Below the pieces are notes generated by a model. That model was not told the DNA's origin and ran no database searches. It saw nothing but the letters and a program-made list of their open reading frames with translations. A stretch of DNA of 64,000 nucleotides from Straminergon stramineum (lineage: Eukaryota; Streptophyta; Bryopsida; Hypnales; Calliergonaceae). Below are positions 1 through 13,282 of the stretch, one piece after another (positions within the stretch are counted from its first letter, which is position 1; the number at the start of each line of letters is the position of its first letter). The stretch is from the NCBI GenBank assembly GCA_963920665.1, contig OY987264.1, positions 26,950,906-27,014,905 on the forward strand, read 5' to 3'. The position numbers and the translations under genes were made by a program.

Positions 1-112
1 CTCTCCAAGTTGCACTTGTAAGCATCGTTTCAACTTGGCACCTTCAACATGTTTGCATGAGGCCTTAGTTTTTTGAGATTTTTTGTTGGAAAGAAGACAT
101 TCTTTTGAACTA

Positions 113-689
113 TTAACCCCTAAACGTCCAAATTCATCTCCAAAATTGATGATTTGAGAGAAATCATTATAAAGTGCTATTTGGAAGCATATTTTGGAAT
201 TGATATACAAATGAAAGTTGTGGATTTTGATTTTTAGATTCCATCTATACGGTTAGATTCATTGATGCTATCACCAATCTTTTTTTATAAATTTGGAAAG
301 AGAAATTCCAAAATTCCTTCAAAATTCAATTACAAGCAAAATATTATCATTTTTTGAGTAAAATTTGTTGGAATGGATTTGAAATGAAGTTCTCTTCACA
401 TTGTGATTTTTTGAAATTTTTGTGTTCTTCCTATCTATGACCTCATTTTGGCAAATCCAATTTTGAACTGAAGTCAATGCAATTTGACCACTTGACATAC
501 TTGCACATTGGAAATTTTAGAAAAATATGTACTCTACTAACACCAAATCCAACCATTAGATAGGACAACAACTTGATAACGTATTTCCACAATTTAGAAT
601 AACTTTCATCCAAGTAGTTAGGAGGATGAAACTCTAGTTTCAATTTGTTCATCGTCCAGAAAATGGACATCGGAGCACTTAGGGGTTAA
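113..689. mobile_element. TTAA-flanked element, family B, copy 1
   Basis: A 577-bp element. It begins TTAACCCCTAAACGTCC and ends CACTTAGGGGTTAA, so both ends read TTAA-CCCCTAA inward. A second copy lies at 37001-37578 in the opposite orientation and shares the interior (for example the stretch about caatttgaccacttgacata). TTAA target duplications with CCC-starting inverted repeats are the signature of piggyBac-type DNA transposons. Small frames inside (such as 443-670, minus) resemble no transposase, so this is a non-autonomous copy. Confidence 0.75.
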
Positions 690-3600
690 ATGCAGAAAAC
701 AAAGTTTAGTGATATTTGAGGAGGTCCACTGGGGGTGCATGTGATAGCTTCTCAAGTAATGTGAAAAAGTAGGATGATCCTACCTCATGAGCATAAAGAG
801 TTTCTTGATGTAAAAAGTCTCTAACATAGATTCTTGGAGCTTAGGATTGAAGTATTACATCTGCATGGTTTTAATTAGACCTACTAAGACAATCAAGAAG
901 ACGATGGATAACATATACATCATGCTAAAGTTGGTATAAAGAATCTAAAGAAAGATCTCAAAGTTTCAAGTAAAAGACTAGGGAAATTTGATGCATAAAG
1001 CCGGATTCTTTTTTTATATTTGAAAAGGATATAGTGTAGCCGATGCAAATATACAATATATTTCAAAGAATGTAAATGAATCTAAGAATTGCTAAAAAAA
1101 ATACTATTCAAGCTAATTCAATTAGTAAGTCTATCAATTAAATAACACCAATTTGGAATTTTGCAAATTTGTTAGGTGTGTTGGTATGGAAGTTCTTAAT
1201 AGTTTATATGATATTAGTATAATTTATCCTCAAACTATTTGAAATAGTAGTATTGTCATCCAAATTCCATCCACTTTCATCTATTTTTATCCAATTTTAT
1301 CTAGACACCCAATAATTTAAACAAGTCCTTTTCAAATTAAAGTCATCCAATTAGTATGAGAGACTCTCAAATAGTTTGAACTTTTTCATTAATCAAACTA
1401 ACTTGAGTAGTATGTAGTCCAATGAAGATTTCAATAAATATACACCTACAAAATCAAATCCACTTTTGTTTTTATGATAAAAGAAGAAACAAATTTCTAT
1501 TCTTGAAGTGCCTTCAATTTGCTCCAAAGAAGATGAAGAAAAAACCTTATGAATTATTCAGTACATATCAGAACAATATAAATGAAGCTTGACATGAAGA
1601 GCATGATGATGAGGATCTTTGATAGCAATATTCAAGAGTAAATACAAGATATAAATTCACTAGAGTCTATCCAAAAATACAAAACATATATTATGATTAA
1701 GAAGAGTCTTTATTCTTTAGGGGCTAATCCTAAAACAACAAGCCCATCAACATGATCATCAATCAAAAAAACTATCTTTTGCTATGATGACAAATGTATG
1801 ATGATTTGAATCATTCTACATTGATTGATGAAATGGGTTCTAAAAGCAATTTTGTGGTCATTTTGTAGCATTTCTTCTCAAAATTCAGATTTGGAAATAT
1901 TTTTTGGAAATTCAATTTTATAAGTTTTGAAAAAAATTGTTTGAAAGATTGTAGAACACAACATTCTCATTGTTGAATTTGACTTTTTTGGTATTTTCAT
2001 GCTAGGGTACACAAGTTTTTTTTGTCATGATGCACTACTTGGCACTGTTTTGATAACTTTGAAGTATGCTTAAGGTAAATGCACATTGAATTTGAGATGG
2101 AGGATAATTTTTGAGAGAAGAGTTACTTAGATTACATGACCAACCTCCACCCCAAAAAATTAATCTCCAAGTGCTTGGTAATGATAAATTTACACCCAAA
2201 GAGTGCCTCAATATGATGCATCATACACACTAATTTAGATATTTCATAGAAACTATTGAGGTAATTTTCAAATTTAGTATAAATATTTATAATTGTAAGG
2301 GTTGTATTAGTTTCCGTATTCATATTATTCTAGGATATGTTCAAGTTTGAATATTTGATTTAATTTGAAGTTCAAAACTGAAACTTGATTTTTTTAATTA
2401 TTGTTTTTTCAATGTACATTTTATACAAATTGTAAGGGCAGATTTGTCTTGATTTTTTTTGAAGTGCATACTTATGAATCATCTATGGCAAATGGGGTGG
2501 ATATGCTAGTGCCATATTTTGTACAAATATAAAAAATTTGATGCCAAACTAGTGCAAATCAAACATTTTTGTGCACCACAAGGACATGATGGGACTTTTT
2601 GTACTATAGTATGCAAGTGCCCTCCTTCAATTCATCTTTTTGAGAGATTAGAAATCTAGCATTTTTTTTATATATTTGTGTAGCCTTCTACTATAAAAAA
2701 AACCCCACTCAAGCATGAATATGAATCATTTGTAGATAAATTTATGTTAAATTTACTCTTAACATATTTCTTTAATGTTAGACTAAATGAGATTTGAGAG
2801 ATTAATTGACATTCTTTAATATGAGATTTGTTTTCCTTGGCTTCTAGGATATAATAAAGAGTTGGAAAGATAGAAGGGTGGAACAAAACTTGTTTTTGAT
2901 GTTTAGAAAGTCATGATCTTGAAAAGTAAGTGTTTTATATTTTAGAATATTTTGACAATGTACTTGAACAAGTCAACAAAATCACCATATGGATGGATTT
3001 ATAAATAAAAAGTGTCTTTTGAAGTAGTCTTTTGCTCAGTACAACCAAAGAACTTTAGCCATTACCCCACAAGTGCCCAACCATCTACTATATGGATGAT
3101 TAAAGTTATCAAAAGTGAACATCCAATTCATATTCATTGAAATTCTTCAAGAAAAAAAATGTGATATCCACACCTTAAATTAGGTTGTTTATTTGTTACA
3201 TTGAGCTCTTGGGAATTGTATATACCTCGAGTGCGTTCTTGGTATCGTTGGAAAACTCTTTATAAGAAGGGGTGCACAAGCTTTGTTTTGTGGCAATCGA
3301 ACTCATGACAAAAAAGATATTGAATTTGAATTTTTTTATCAAATAAAAAAATTAGAAAATGACTTCTATTTTTTATTTTGGTTGTGGCAACGGCACATGG
3401 CATACTAGTATCAATGAAAAAATGAAAGAATATTCTATATGAATTAGTGAGATATTAACATTAGAGGAGTTTTAAATCTCCATTACAAAATTTCAAAAAG
3501 CAACTTTACTATCTTCAGTTTCAACAACAGTTGGGGGTTCATGTAAATCAATCAGTTTGGGATATTTCTTGGGTTTTAAGGTAGTTTGCTCTTAAAGCAA

Positions 3601-4420
3601 CCATTTAAGAGTTGATTGCCTTTTCGGGGAAGTGAAATTCCTTGTAACAATTTTCAGTCAATTTTAGTAGGAAGAAAATGGAATTGGCAACTAACCCAAG
3701 TTGTTTCATATTTCTTGGACCTTTGTGGAATTAGTTATGAATTTTAGAAGTTGAAATGCAACTACCATTGAAAGTGACCACCTCCTGAAATGTGCACTTC
3801 TTGTACATTGAAGAAAGCAAAATGTACCTCTGTATCACGATTGCTTTTAGAGCATGGTTGCTTTAAGAGTAGACTACCTTACCACCTATTTTCCTATAAT
3901 TCCCACATTGAACCATTTTTTCCATGAATAGAGTCTGATTTTTTCTCCATGTTTCACTCTAAATAGAAATTTCATAAAAAATTCACCATTTCTTTACCAA
4001 TTGTTTTCCAATTGCAACCAAGGTTTTTTCGCCGAACCCAATTCAATCCCACCAGCCATCAATGAACTAACCAACAATTCATTTCTCCCCCATTATTCAG
4101 TTGGTGTAAATTCCACTCTTGATCCAAATAATTGATCTGCAAACTGAAAAACTCCCGTCCAGTATCAGATGGGTTTAAATGCTGATCTGAAAACTCCAAT
4201 TGGGGACTTGTCTGGGCGCTGTTGATTGAAACCTGTTTTGCTACGGATGTGGCTGGCAGGCTTGTACTTTTATTTTTATTTTTATTTTGCAATGGACCCC
4301 TGTTTCATTTGTTTCAGAAAATTAAAATAAATTAAAAAAAACTGTTTCGCCAAAGCCAAGGCAAGTGTGTCTGGTCTTTATCATAGCTGCCTTCATTGGA
4401 ATCACAGGCATAAGCTTAAC
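690..4420. other. AT-rich intergenic sequence
   Basis: No convincing gene. Reading frames are short, lack family motifs and are interrupted. The only structure I recognise is a diverged repeat at about 3175-3412 that recurs near 11.7 kb. The minus-strand frame at 4059-4292 (77 codons) is not recognisable. Confidence 0.6.
3175..3412. repeat. Dispersed repeat H, copy 1
   Basis: About 240 bp with a diverged direct copy at 11695-11946. Shared landmarks in order are a T/G-rich start, ttgttacattgag, ttcttggta.cgttgga, aggggtgcac and a terminal tgtggcaacggcaca. I see no long terminal inverted repeat or coding capacity. It could be a solo terminal repeat or a SINE-like relic. Confidence 0.5.
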
Positions 4421-4649
4421 TTAACCCTTGAACGCAAACTGGTGACCGTGGAAATCAGACATTTTGAAATCATGTGACATCATCTACTTTAAAAAAAACA
4501 AAAATACTCATAGCAAGTCAAACTACTGTAGAAAATCTTCCCTTTCCACCCCTAATTCTGAGGATGAATATTTGCACTTCTGTCCTGCACAGGAGAATTC
4601 CTTGTCATCCATCAAACACAAAACATCCATATCAACATTTATGGGTTAA
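4421..4649 (+). mobile_element. TTAA-flanked MITE, family A
   Basis: 229 bp from TTAACCCTTGAACGC to CATTTATGGGTTAA. Internal landmarks shared by all family A copies are ggtgaccgtgg, a poly-A stretch after catctactttaaa, and attccttgtcat near the right end. The right end of this copy has lost one of the usual A/G positions. Non-autonomous. Confidence 0.75.
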
Positions 4650-7600
4650 CCTACTCCATACTAAATTTATACAAGATGCCCAATGTCAAGGCGAGAGTCT
4701 GTACAGCAACAGGAGGCCCTCGTACAGTTTTTTTGTTTTTTTTGACACAAATGAAACAGAATTTCATTGCAGAGATAAAATACAAACCAGACAGCCCCTC
4801 TCGTACAGTTTTGGAAGTCAACAGAACTCAGTCCAACTCAGGTTAATAACATAGTTGACTTACAAAGAGCAGCGTCTTCTAGAAGTACTACTGTACTTAC
4901 ACAGGGTGTTTTTTTGTAGGCCCAACACAATTATATGGACAGAGATTGAATTTCTTGTCCAGGAGGACTTTTTGTAGAAGGCAAGGTATAAGTCAGGAGC
5001 AACCCTTTTTTTTCTACTTTTTGAGAAAGTGCCACGGTGGCAATCACTTAAAATTTGTTGAAGTATTGTATTTCTATATTCATCCATCTTTTGGACCAAA
5101 AAATACTTTTCAATCATATTCATACAGTTTTTCATCCAAATTTGGCAAATTCATCTACATTTTAAATAGAAATGGAAAATTTTTGGTGAAAAAAAATTAC
5201 TTTTTTCTGGCAAAAAGTAGACATTTATTTTGGAATGGTGCAATCTAGCCCCATAGTGCCAAAAAAAAAAGGCTTGACTCAAGAGGTGCTAAAACAATTC
5301 AAGCTCTAAAAAAGAAAAGCTATAAACTTATAGCATTCTTGAATGTACCAACAACGAGCATTAGATAAGTTAAACCCTTTAGGATGTTCTAAAATGGCAT
5401 ACATGAGCAAATTTTAGTGTATTTTTAGGAAAATGATGTACAACCACTTCTTAGTAGCCCTAAACCATGTCATTCTGAGGTAGGTTTTTTACACAATTAC
5501 CGCTTGCAAGTGTGCTTGGCAATTCTGAAATCAAAAGTGTTTTTGAGGAAAACAAGATTCAACAAAAAATTTGTGACTACAAATGGGTGTTGGGTATCTA
5601 TAGAGAGAGAGTGTAATGTACCAAGCCAGAGAACAAGGGAAAATGAACATCAAATCATCCATTGAACTACCTCACACACTTAGTCTAGCGCATCTGAACC
5701 GGTTGCATGTCAAATATAGACCAAAGATACCAGTGGCCACACAAAATGTATCTCGAATGACTATGACAACATCTCATGCGACAAAGTACTTCACTTGTGA
5801 GAATTTTGTAATCTTCATAACAAATTTGATGCTAATTCATTTTGAAATTGAAAATCTATGAGGGCCCTAGTTTATGGACACAAAAATCCAAAACTTAACT
5901 TTGGACAAGATAAAAAGAGAGGAATTAAAAATTCTAAGATTCAAAAAAGAAGTACCATTGTGACAATAATAAATAAAATATAAATATATATATTGTATTT
6001 TGAAAAACAACTTCTAAAATGAACTTTTGAATTATCAATAAAAAAAATTTTAATATTGAATATTGCTATTGAACTTTGAAAAGTCTCAAACAATTTTAGT
6101 TCAAAAGAAAAATGCAAATTCTCTAATGTAAACCACATAACAAATCCTATATTACTATTGCCTCAAAGACAATACTTTGTTCCAAAAAAAATGAAAACCT
6201 ACATACTTATTGACATGTAATGTTGTAGTTCTCATATTCTCTCAATGGCCCAATTGCTTCCATTTCCAGTAGAAACAATGATACCCTTGAAGTGAAAAAT
6301 TCAAAACACAACATTCAAGGAAGTTCATTTGTTAGATATAGGGTAGAAAGGTCATTTTTATAATGAAATCCATTTTCCATCTTAAATCCTCAAAAGATAT
6401 GGGACAAAATTTTGAAGTTGAGAACTTGACCGCTCATTGTCAAGACTAAGGCATTGTTTTCAATGTGGAATTTCAGACCTCATTTTGGCATAGTAGAATC
6501 ACTTTTTTCAAAAAACTTTGAACCGATAAAAGTTGTAAAATCAATCTAAATTTCATCTCCAAATTTTTTTTTGTGATTTTGAGCCTCCAATAAAAAGTTA
6601 TGGACAAAATTCAAAGAAGATGTCTAACAATGTTCAAGAAAATGTCCCTTCCAACCCTTGTCTTCATTTTATTTGTAACTTTTGATTGGAGACTCAAAAT
6701 CTCAAACAGACTTTCGGAGATGAAATTTAGCTTGACTACCCAAATTGTTTTAATTGAAGTATTTTGGGAAAAGTTATTTTTACTAAGTTAAAATGAGGTT
6801 TCAAGTTCTATATTGAACACAATTCTATATATTAGATTGAATATAATTCCTACCTCTAGTATTTTGTGACATTTTGGTCTTGTATTTTTGTATTTTTTAT
6901 CTTTGTATTTAGATCAATTTGAATAATCCCATATTTTTTAATTCTAATTTAATTTTTCTACTTGGTTGTATTTTGGTTTTGATTTTACCACCATATTTAT
7001 TGTTCGCCTAATTTGGTTACTTTACCAAATCTTGCTTGAAGTCATTTTAATTTAGAACCCCTATTTTTTTTCCTAGAATTTCCCTTTGTTTTCTCCTAAT
7101 TGCATTTTTTAAATTTTCACCCTAAACCTCCTAATTGATAGTTGTAGTTTAATCCAAAATCCAAATACTTTTGGAATTGCAATCCCATCCACATTGTTTA
7201 TAATTTCTATTTTCTAAAAGGTGAACCAATAAGGTGGTGCACAACATCTTTCAAAAGTATTATTTGTACTATGAGCAAAAATTATTTGGTTTCAATTGAG
7301 TGAACCAAACATGTGAATTAAAAGTAGGTATGTGACTAGACATGAGACCATGAACTTTTTTCCTTTTTAAGTCTCCATTACCTAATAAAAAACCCACCTT
7401 CATATTGAACTAAACCATCAAACTTTTCAAAGAAACATATTTATTTTGGTCATCTCTAACTTGATGTAAATCTTTGTCATAAAACTCAAGCAAGTGAATT
7501 AAAGAATATAAAGAAACCTACATGGGCTCCATCAACGAAAATTGTCCATGTGTTTCAAGGAAAAAAATTTTAAAAATAGGCTTCCAGCACACACACTATG

Positions 7601-7943
7601 CAACTTAGTGGAGGTTGTAGGGTAATTGTTTTCTGACTACTCCTGCCGGTAGCCAAAGATGTATGCATACTTTCCAAGAAGAAGTCCTTGACACAAAGCC
7701 TTCTACAAGAAAGATCTAGTATTCACTTTGAATATGTAGAATATGCTCTTTATTTAGGTAGAGTTTCTACCCTTTTATTTTTTAATCTCATAATTTGCTT
7801 CACAACTTTGCCAAGATGTTTATAGTTTCATGTTTTGCCCAATATATAAGAGAACCATCATAAAAATGTGAAATACTAGAAATTGAGGCCCAAACATGGT
7901 CTCTACATCCTAAAGGGTTTGGAGTGGGAGACACTTTTAGCCC
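4650..7943. other. AT-rich intergenic sequence
   Basis: No supported gene. The frames at 4860-5248 and 5616-5861 overlap on both strands and have no domain features. The sequence is low-complexity A/T with long poly-A and poly-T runs. Confidence 0.55.
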
Positions 7944-8193
7944 TTAACCCCTCCAAGCCCAAGCAATTTTTGTACTTTTTTACGAGTTTGAACTTTGATT
8001 GATAGTATGCATAGTACATCAAGCTTATTACATAATGTCAATTGTACTTTTGAACTTCCTCGTTCAGTATGAACATCATAATATGAAATTCACTTACATA
8101 TATTTTTGAAAATGTAAGGAAATGAAGTTATAACTTTGACATGTTGAACGATTGAGAGGCCCAGAACAAGCTCATTGGGCCTTAAGGGGTTAA
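7944..8193. mobile_element. TTAA-flanked element, family E
   Basis: About 250 bp. The left end reads TTAACCCCTCCAAGCCC. The right end, reverse-complemented, reads TTAACCCCTTAAGGCCC. Inverted ends plus TTAA at both boundaries match the piggyBac-like pattern seen elsewhere in the window, but the interior is unrelated to families A-D. Confidence 0.6.
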
Positions 8194-8274
8194 AGGATGC
8201 AACCACCATGACCAAGGTAGTCAACAAAACTACTATGATTATTGGACCAATAGGTGCACTGTGTTTTTCTATAG

Positions 8275-8331
8275 TCAATAGTGAAGTCATCCATTGGACA
8301 CAAAACATCCGCATCAATGTTTAAGGGTTAA
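8275..8331 (+). mobile_element. Family A terminal remnant
   Basis: Only the right end of family A is left (catccattggacacaaaaca, then gtttaagggttaa). It follows a segment at 8200-8270 that recurs inverted at 12985-13040 (landmark attggaccaataggtgca). Confidence 0.5.
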
Positions 8332-8742
8332 TAATATTGAAAGTAACTACACCTACAATCACACAAATTAGCGATTCAACATAGTTCTTATTATTTAATT
8401 GAAAAAAAACTATTTGTGGGTTCTAGATCCTCTTAGAATTCATTTTTTAGACATTGTATGAATAAACTACAAATTTTCAAAGTGTTGAAAATAGGGATTT
8501 CCTAATCCAACCAAAGACTCTTACGATTAGTAGGGAATACATTTCAGGCAAAAATCTAGGTTGATTGGTTTTAGAAAGTGGGATAAATTAGGTGTACTTA
8601 CCTTAATGTGGTTCCAACTTTAAAATTTATAATTGTTGTGACAAAAACTCTCAAGAATCTAAACAAAAGTGGGGGCTAGGAATGACTACTATTCATCCTT
8701 GATGACAAAATTTCATTGAAAAATCGTTGGAGATGTGCAACC

Positions 8743-8770
8743 CTTTTGCACTTTTGCACTTTTGCACTTT
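8743..8770. repeat. Short tandem repeat (cttttgca)n
   Basis: About 3.5 perfect copies of the 8-mer cttttgca in otherwise unique AT-rich sequence. Confidence 0.85.
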
Positions 8771-9104
8771 GAAGATTGCTACTAATTTTAAACCTTACCC
8801 AAGTCTTTTCTATTACAAGTTCACTAATCTATCTTCTTATGGGAATGAATCCATTCTTGATCACCCCTCCATCCTAGTAGTGCAGGGTGGTCTATTTCCA
8901 ATCAATTATGGGGTGAATAAGTGATCACGAATGGTGCATTATGATTGGACTACAAGACTCTCGATTTTGCAACCATCCCTTGGTTAGAAATGGGATGACC
9001 TATATCACTAGTATGGAAGGAAACAATTTCTTCAACTGAAAAAATCATAGTAATTCTATTTGGAGAAAAAATAATTTGTAAAATCATAAAAAACTTCCAA
9101 ACTC

Positions 9105-9491
9105 TAAGATAGCCAACCCATTTCCAACCACTTAAGATATTATGTGTATTTGGAGCATAGGTTTCTTGAATGCAAAAATTTTCCCATGTGCAAAAATAGA
9201 GTTTAGAAGGATTGCATATTTTTCCAGAATTTTATTACACAAAATGTAATTATTGTGAATTTTTTAGTGAAAGGTTCTCTTTGGCCTCTAATGATGGTAT
9301 AGAGCTTTCTATTTGTGACCATAGTCTAATTGTAAATTTGACCAAGGACTGGTTGCAATTTTGAGAGCCTTGCAACCAATTATAATGCAACACAATTACT
9401 CTAGGAACTGCACCACAACTTCACGGAAAGAAAGCAACCTACATATTGGAAGGAGGTGTGTGTGTGATAAGAAATGGGTTGGCTACCTTAT
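9105..9491. mobile_element. Inverted-repeat element, family G, copy 1
   Basis: About 387 bp. The left end is TAAGATAGCCAACCCATTTC and the right end is GAAATGGGTTGGCTACCTTA, which are reverse complements with one or two changes. Further copies lie at 17410-17778 and 62343-62776, with a reversed one at about 61938-62346. It has no coding capacity, so it is a MITE. The superfamily is unclear because no clean target duplication can be read. Confidence 0.7.
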
Positions 9492-9553
9492 TTTGGACAT
9501 GGGAAAATTTCCCCAATGAAGAAGAAAGCCACCCTACAGATACGTGTAACTAC

Positions 9554-9783
9554 TTAACCCTTGAACACCGGGCTGGTGACCGTGGTAATCAGGCATTTTG
9601 GAACCGTGTAACATCATCTACTTTAAAAAAATCAAAAATAATCATTGGGAGTCAAACTATTGTTGAAGATCTTCTCTTTTCACCCCTAATTCCAAAGATG
9701 AATAGTTGCACTTCTGACCTGTACAAGAGAATTCCTTGTCATTCATCGGACAAAAAATGTCTGCCTCGGTGTTTAAGGGTTAA
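9554..9783 (+). mobile_element. TTAA-flanked MITE, family A (best-preserved copy)
   Basis: 230 bp. The left end is TTAACCCTTGAACACCG. The right end, reverse-complemented, is TTAACCCTTAAACACCG, an almost perfect 17-bp terminal inverted repeat starting at TTAA-CCC. This copy is the best reference for the family. Confidence 0.8.
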
Positions 9784-10079
9784 ATGGTCCGAGAAATGGG
9801 TTGCCTCCCTTCCATAGCAATGTTCAATTTATGTAGGGTCACCACCATAGTCAAGTTAACTAATTTCCTACCAATGACAGGCTTGATTTCATCCATTCCA
9901 CTGACAGTGTGACACCACTACAGCCCTTCATGCACTCCTCCTCCTCATAAAAGTCCAGGAAGGAAGAAGTAAGCATCAGGTGTCTGTCCTTCATGGCTTT
10001 GGAAGCAAGGCAGCTAACTTAACTTATTAGCGGTACTATAGCTTCCAAGTTTTGCCGGAGAGGAAATCAGATAAGTTAA

Positions 10080-10170
10080 TCAATTATTCACGCAAAAAAC
10101 AATTCACAAAAAACTCGCAAAAAACTCACAGAAAATTCACAAGAAATTCATAAAAAAATCACACTGAACT
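10080..10170. repeat. Degenerate tandem repeat of attcacaaaaaactc type
   Basis: About six imperfect units of 13-15 bp built on attcacaaaaaactc. A second degenerate array, built on tgtctgtatg, follows at 10263-10322. The surrounding 9.8-10.4 kb is slightly GC-richer than its neighbours but holds no recognisable gene. Confidence 0.65.
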
Positions 10171-10719
10171 TTCAGAATTTTTTTCAGTAGAAAATTGGAT
10201 CATCCCCTGAAGGTTCCCCTGGAATCGTAAAGCTCAAGGTAAAAATACGAAAATGCCCCAAATGTCTATATGTCTGCATATGTCTGTATGGATGTTTGTC
10301 TGTATGCGTGTTTTGTCTGTGGGTTACCAGTTACGCTACCATTACTGTAGTAGTGACTTTTCATGACGCATATCATATATCTGAATGGTTTGATGAAGCT
10401 GGTAGTGAGTTACTAACGTAGTACCTGGCTGGCTCCACTCGACTCAACAATACTTGGAAAACAAAAATCAAGTACCCCGAATTCAGATTTAGAAAAGAAT
10501 GTCGGTCCCTTGGCCCCTTTTGGGAGGTAATAATTAGGTTGTGAATATGGGGACTGATCCATGATTGTCAATCGGGGATGGATCCATGACGCGGGTTCAC
10601 AAAGTGCAAGCGATGATGGAGTGCCGTTTTTGGAGAGTATTTTAATGTTGGCGTATATGGAGAGTTTATTTGTGGAAGACTCCATATTAAAGTTTATGAG
10701 ATGAAATATACGCAGAAGT

Positions 10720-10763
10720 GGAGAATACCGGTATCGCCAACAATGATAATATTGGTATTCTCC
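10720..10763. repeat. Perfect 10-bp inverted repeat (hairpin)
   Basis: GGAGAATACC at 10720-10729 pairs exactly with GGTATTCTCC at 10754-10763 across a 24-base loop. It falls inside an unrecognised minus-strand frame (10413-10781), so a function as a terminator or regulatory site is not supported. Confidence 0.6.
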
Positions 10764-11694
10764 ATCGATAGAATATAACAAAATAATATTAAATAGTAAT
10801 CACCTCTAATTTCAATGTCCTAGCATATGAAGCAAAGTCAAAATAATGATAATTGGATTTCTTTAATTTTTTGACACTTGAATTTCGTGAAGACGAAGTT
10901 TATTTTCTCTATGATGCAAATGCAAGTGTGTAAGAGATGGCATTGCAAATGAGTAGAGTAGAGTAAAGCGAGGAGATCCTTGTTTAAAATATTACTTTAG
11001 TATGTCTTCAAAAGTGTGACCTGATAAATTTTGATAAGGAATAGGTTGGCACTTGCTGGTGAAAATGTTCAACAGGAAATTCAAGGCATGGACTTGAAAA
11101 TTTGAAACCAATTGAACTACAGATTTTCATAGCTTTGACATACACCATTCATATGCAGGTCTTGTACTTCACCTAAGATTTATCACAATTGTCTACGTGT
11201 AACCTGAAAATCAAACCTTTGTAGCTTGTAGACGTGACTATTAGTGAATTTTCTTGGTGATAGCTCATTATGTCTTGGATGCTTACTAGCGTTGTCTTTC
11301 TATGCCAATAAAAACTTACAATAATTTTGAGTTCCTAACCACACTCTAGCATTCATTGAAAGGATTGGTTAAAAAATTTTACCTTTGAAAAAAACACTCA
11401 CATCTATCTTCTCTATCATTGGATGATCAAATACGGAAAAAAAACTGAATTTAAATTCAAATTCAAACTCCATGTTCCACCTGCCAAAAACCCAAATGAA
11501 CTACAAAAATACACAAATACAAAATTTACAAACCCAAAAATATAAGCAAATTTATATGATACATTTATCCAACAAGGGCATTTTTTTGATGTTGTATCCT
11601 GCCCCACTGTGCAACAATTGCCAGGGTGAGGTTTTGAACTAAGTTAGGGTTGCGAAATTGTGGCATAAAGCTGAGTTTCTACATCCATACTTTA

Positions 11695-11946
11695 AGTTAA
11701 GATGTTTGTTTTGTTTTGTTTGTTTGTTACATTGAGATCTCCGAGACCGTGTATCCCCCAGTCAAGTTCTTGGTACCGTTGGAAAGCCCTCGGCGAGGAG
11801 GGGTGCACGGGCTTTGTTTCACCACGTTTAGATTTATAGTGTGAAAGTTACAGAATTTCGAAGATTTTATGAATAAGAAAATTAGAAAATTAGAAAAATA
11901 CTTTTACTTTTCTTCTGACTGTGGCAACGGCACAGGCCACACCAGT
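11695..11946. repeat. Dispersed repeat H, copy 2
   Basis: Diverged direct copy of the repeat at 3175-3412. It is GC-richer and has the same ordered landmarks, ending tgtggcaacggcaca. Confidence 0.5.
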
Positions 11947-12746
11947 AAGAATGGACTTTGACATGGATAGAATTTGGATGAAGACAGAGCCACTCACCAG
12001 AGGCCACATCAACACCCCTGCAAAAAGCCCAGGCACAAATTAAAGTACCACAAGTACAGTGCCCGCATTCCTAAGTACCCAGAGTATGTGTTTTCCATAG
12101 TCAACAAAATATATTATAAAAGTCCATTGGATCATAACACTTGTGTACCAAATCAACAATGGCCATTTTATGAAAATTGTGTAAAACCTAATTTGAAAGC
12201 CCAACTTTCGAGGACAGCAGGAAGCTCATGGACAAATCATAGTATAGATTTGGAACATTTAATATACAACCACAAAGTTGGAGGTTTAATTCCATCACTC
12301 TGTATGCTTGCATTTACCAACTACATGTTAATGAAAAAAAATTATTCTTATTTATCACAGATGAAATTACATGTCTTCTTTACTTCACCAAAAACTTTCA
12401 ATTTTTGGGGGTGGAAAATTACTTTTTATTTGAGAATTTTTGAAGAATTTTTGGACACCAAATTTGAAAGTCATGAATGATCAAAGTTTGTTTGTAGTAG
12501 AGGTTCTGAAATTGTTTCTTCCACACATGTACATATTGATTTTGGTTATGTACACATAGTGATGATCATGGCAGTTTTGGGGTTCAATGGCCCATTTGGG
12601 TTTTTCCACCTTCACATTGTTTATGTACAAATCGTACAATCCAACCAAGCACAAAGCCTCTTGAAAGATTGAAGTCATTGAAATTCTAAGCTTGCAAGGA
12701 TGTTGCAGACCAGAGTGGGCCAATGAATGACTTCAATCATAATCCT

Positions 12747-12972
12747 TTAACAACATTGAGGATGTTTTTTGTCCAATGGATGACAATGAATTTTTTATGT
12801 AGGATAGAAGTGCAATTGTTCATCCTTGGAATTTTGAGCAAGAAGGAGAGATCTTGCACAATAGTTTGACCTCCAATGAGTATTTTTGATTTTTTTTGAA
12901 GTAGACAATGTCACACGGTTCCAAAAGGGATGATTTCCACAGTCACTAGTCCATCCTTTAAGGATTGATTGT
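12747..12972 (-). mobile_element. Degenerate family A MITE
   Basis: Reverse-orientation copy. The interior is clear (gtccaatggatgacaa, then tttttttgaagtaga, then ggttccaaaaggg). Both ends have decayed: TTAACAACA on the left and CTTTAAGGATTGA on the right. Confidence 0.65.
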
Positions 12973-13056
12973 GGAAAATGAGAATGCACCTATTGGTCCA
13001 ATAATCAGAGAATTTTGGTGACTACCTTGGTCACGGGGGGCCGGGTCCTTACAAGG

Positions 13057-13282
13057 TTAACCCTTACATGTCAACATGGATGTTCTCTATCCAATGGATG
13101 ACAAAGAATCTCTTTATATAGGACATAATTATAAATTTTCATCCTTGGAATTTTGTGTAGAAAGGAGAGATCTTGCGTAGTAGTTTGACTTCCAATGAAT
13201 ATATTTTTTATTTTTTTTGAAGTCGATGATATCACTTGGTTCTGAAAGGGATGATTTCCACAATCACCAGTCCATCCTTTAA
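13057..13282 (-). mobile_element. Family A MITE, tandem with the next copy
   Basis: Reverse-orientation copy beginning TTAACCCTTACATGTC. It ends at the TTAA shared with the following copy at 13279, so the two sit directly end to end. Confidence 0.65.

Noticed and set aside
8090..8317. 75-codon minus-strand frame with a hydrophobic stretch
   Set aside because: It lies across the end of a family E MITE and a family A remnant. The hydrophobic residues come from repeat sequence.
10413..10781. 122-codon minus-strand frame
   Set aside because: No motif, no family resemblance, contains an unrelated hairpin, and has no flanking splice or promoter cues.
3175..11946. LTR retrotransposon bounded by repeat H copies
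   Set aside because: The two copies are too diverged, do not start TG and end CA cleanly, and no gag-pol coding lies between them.
11974..12480. 168-codon plus-strand frame
   Set aside because: It begins at a TTG, is Lys/Asn/Tyr-rich as expected from AT-rich noncoding DNA, shows no domain, and follows a dispersed repeat directly. Length alone is not enough.
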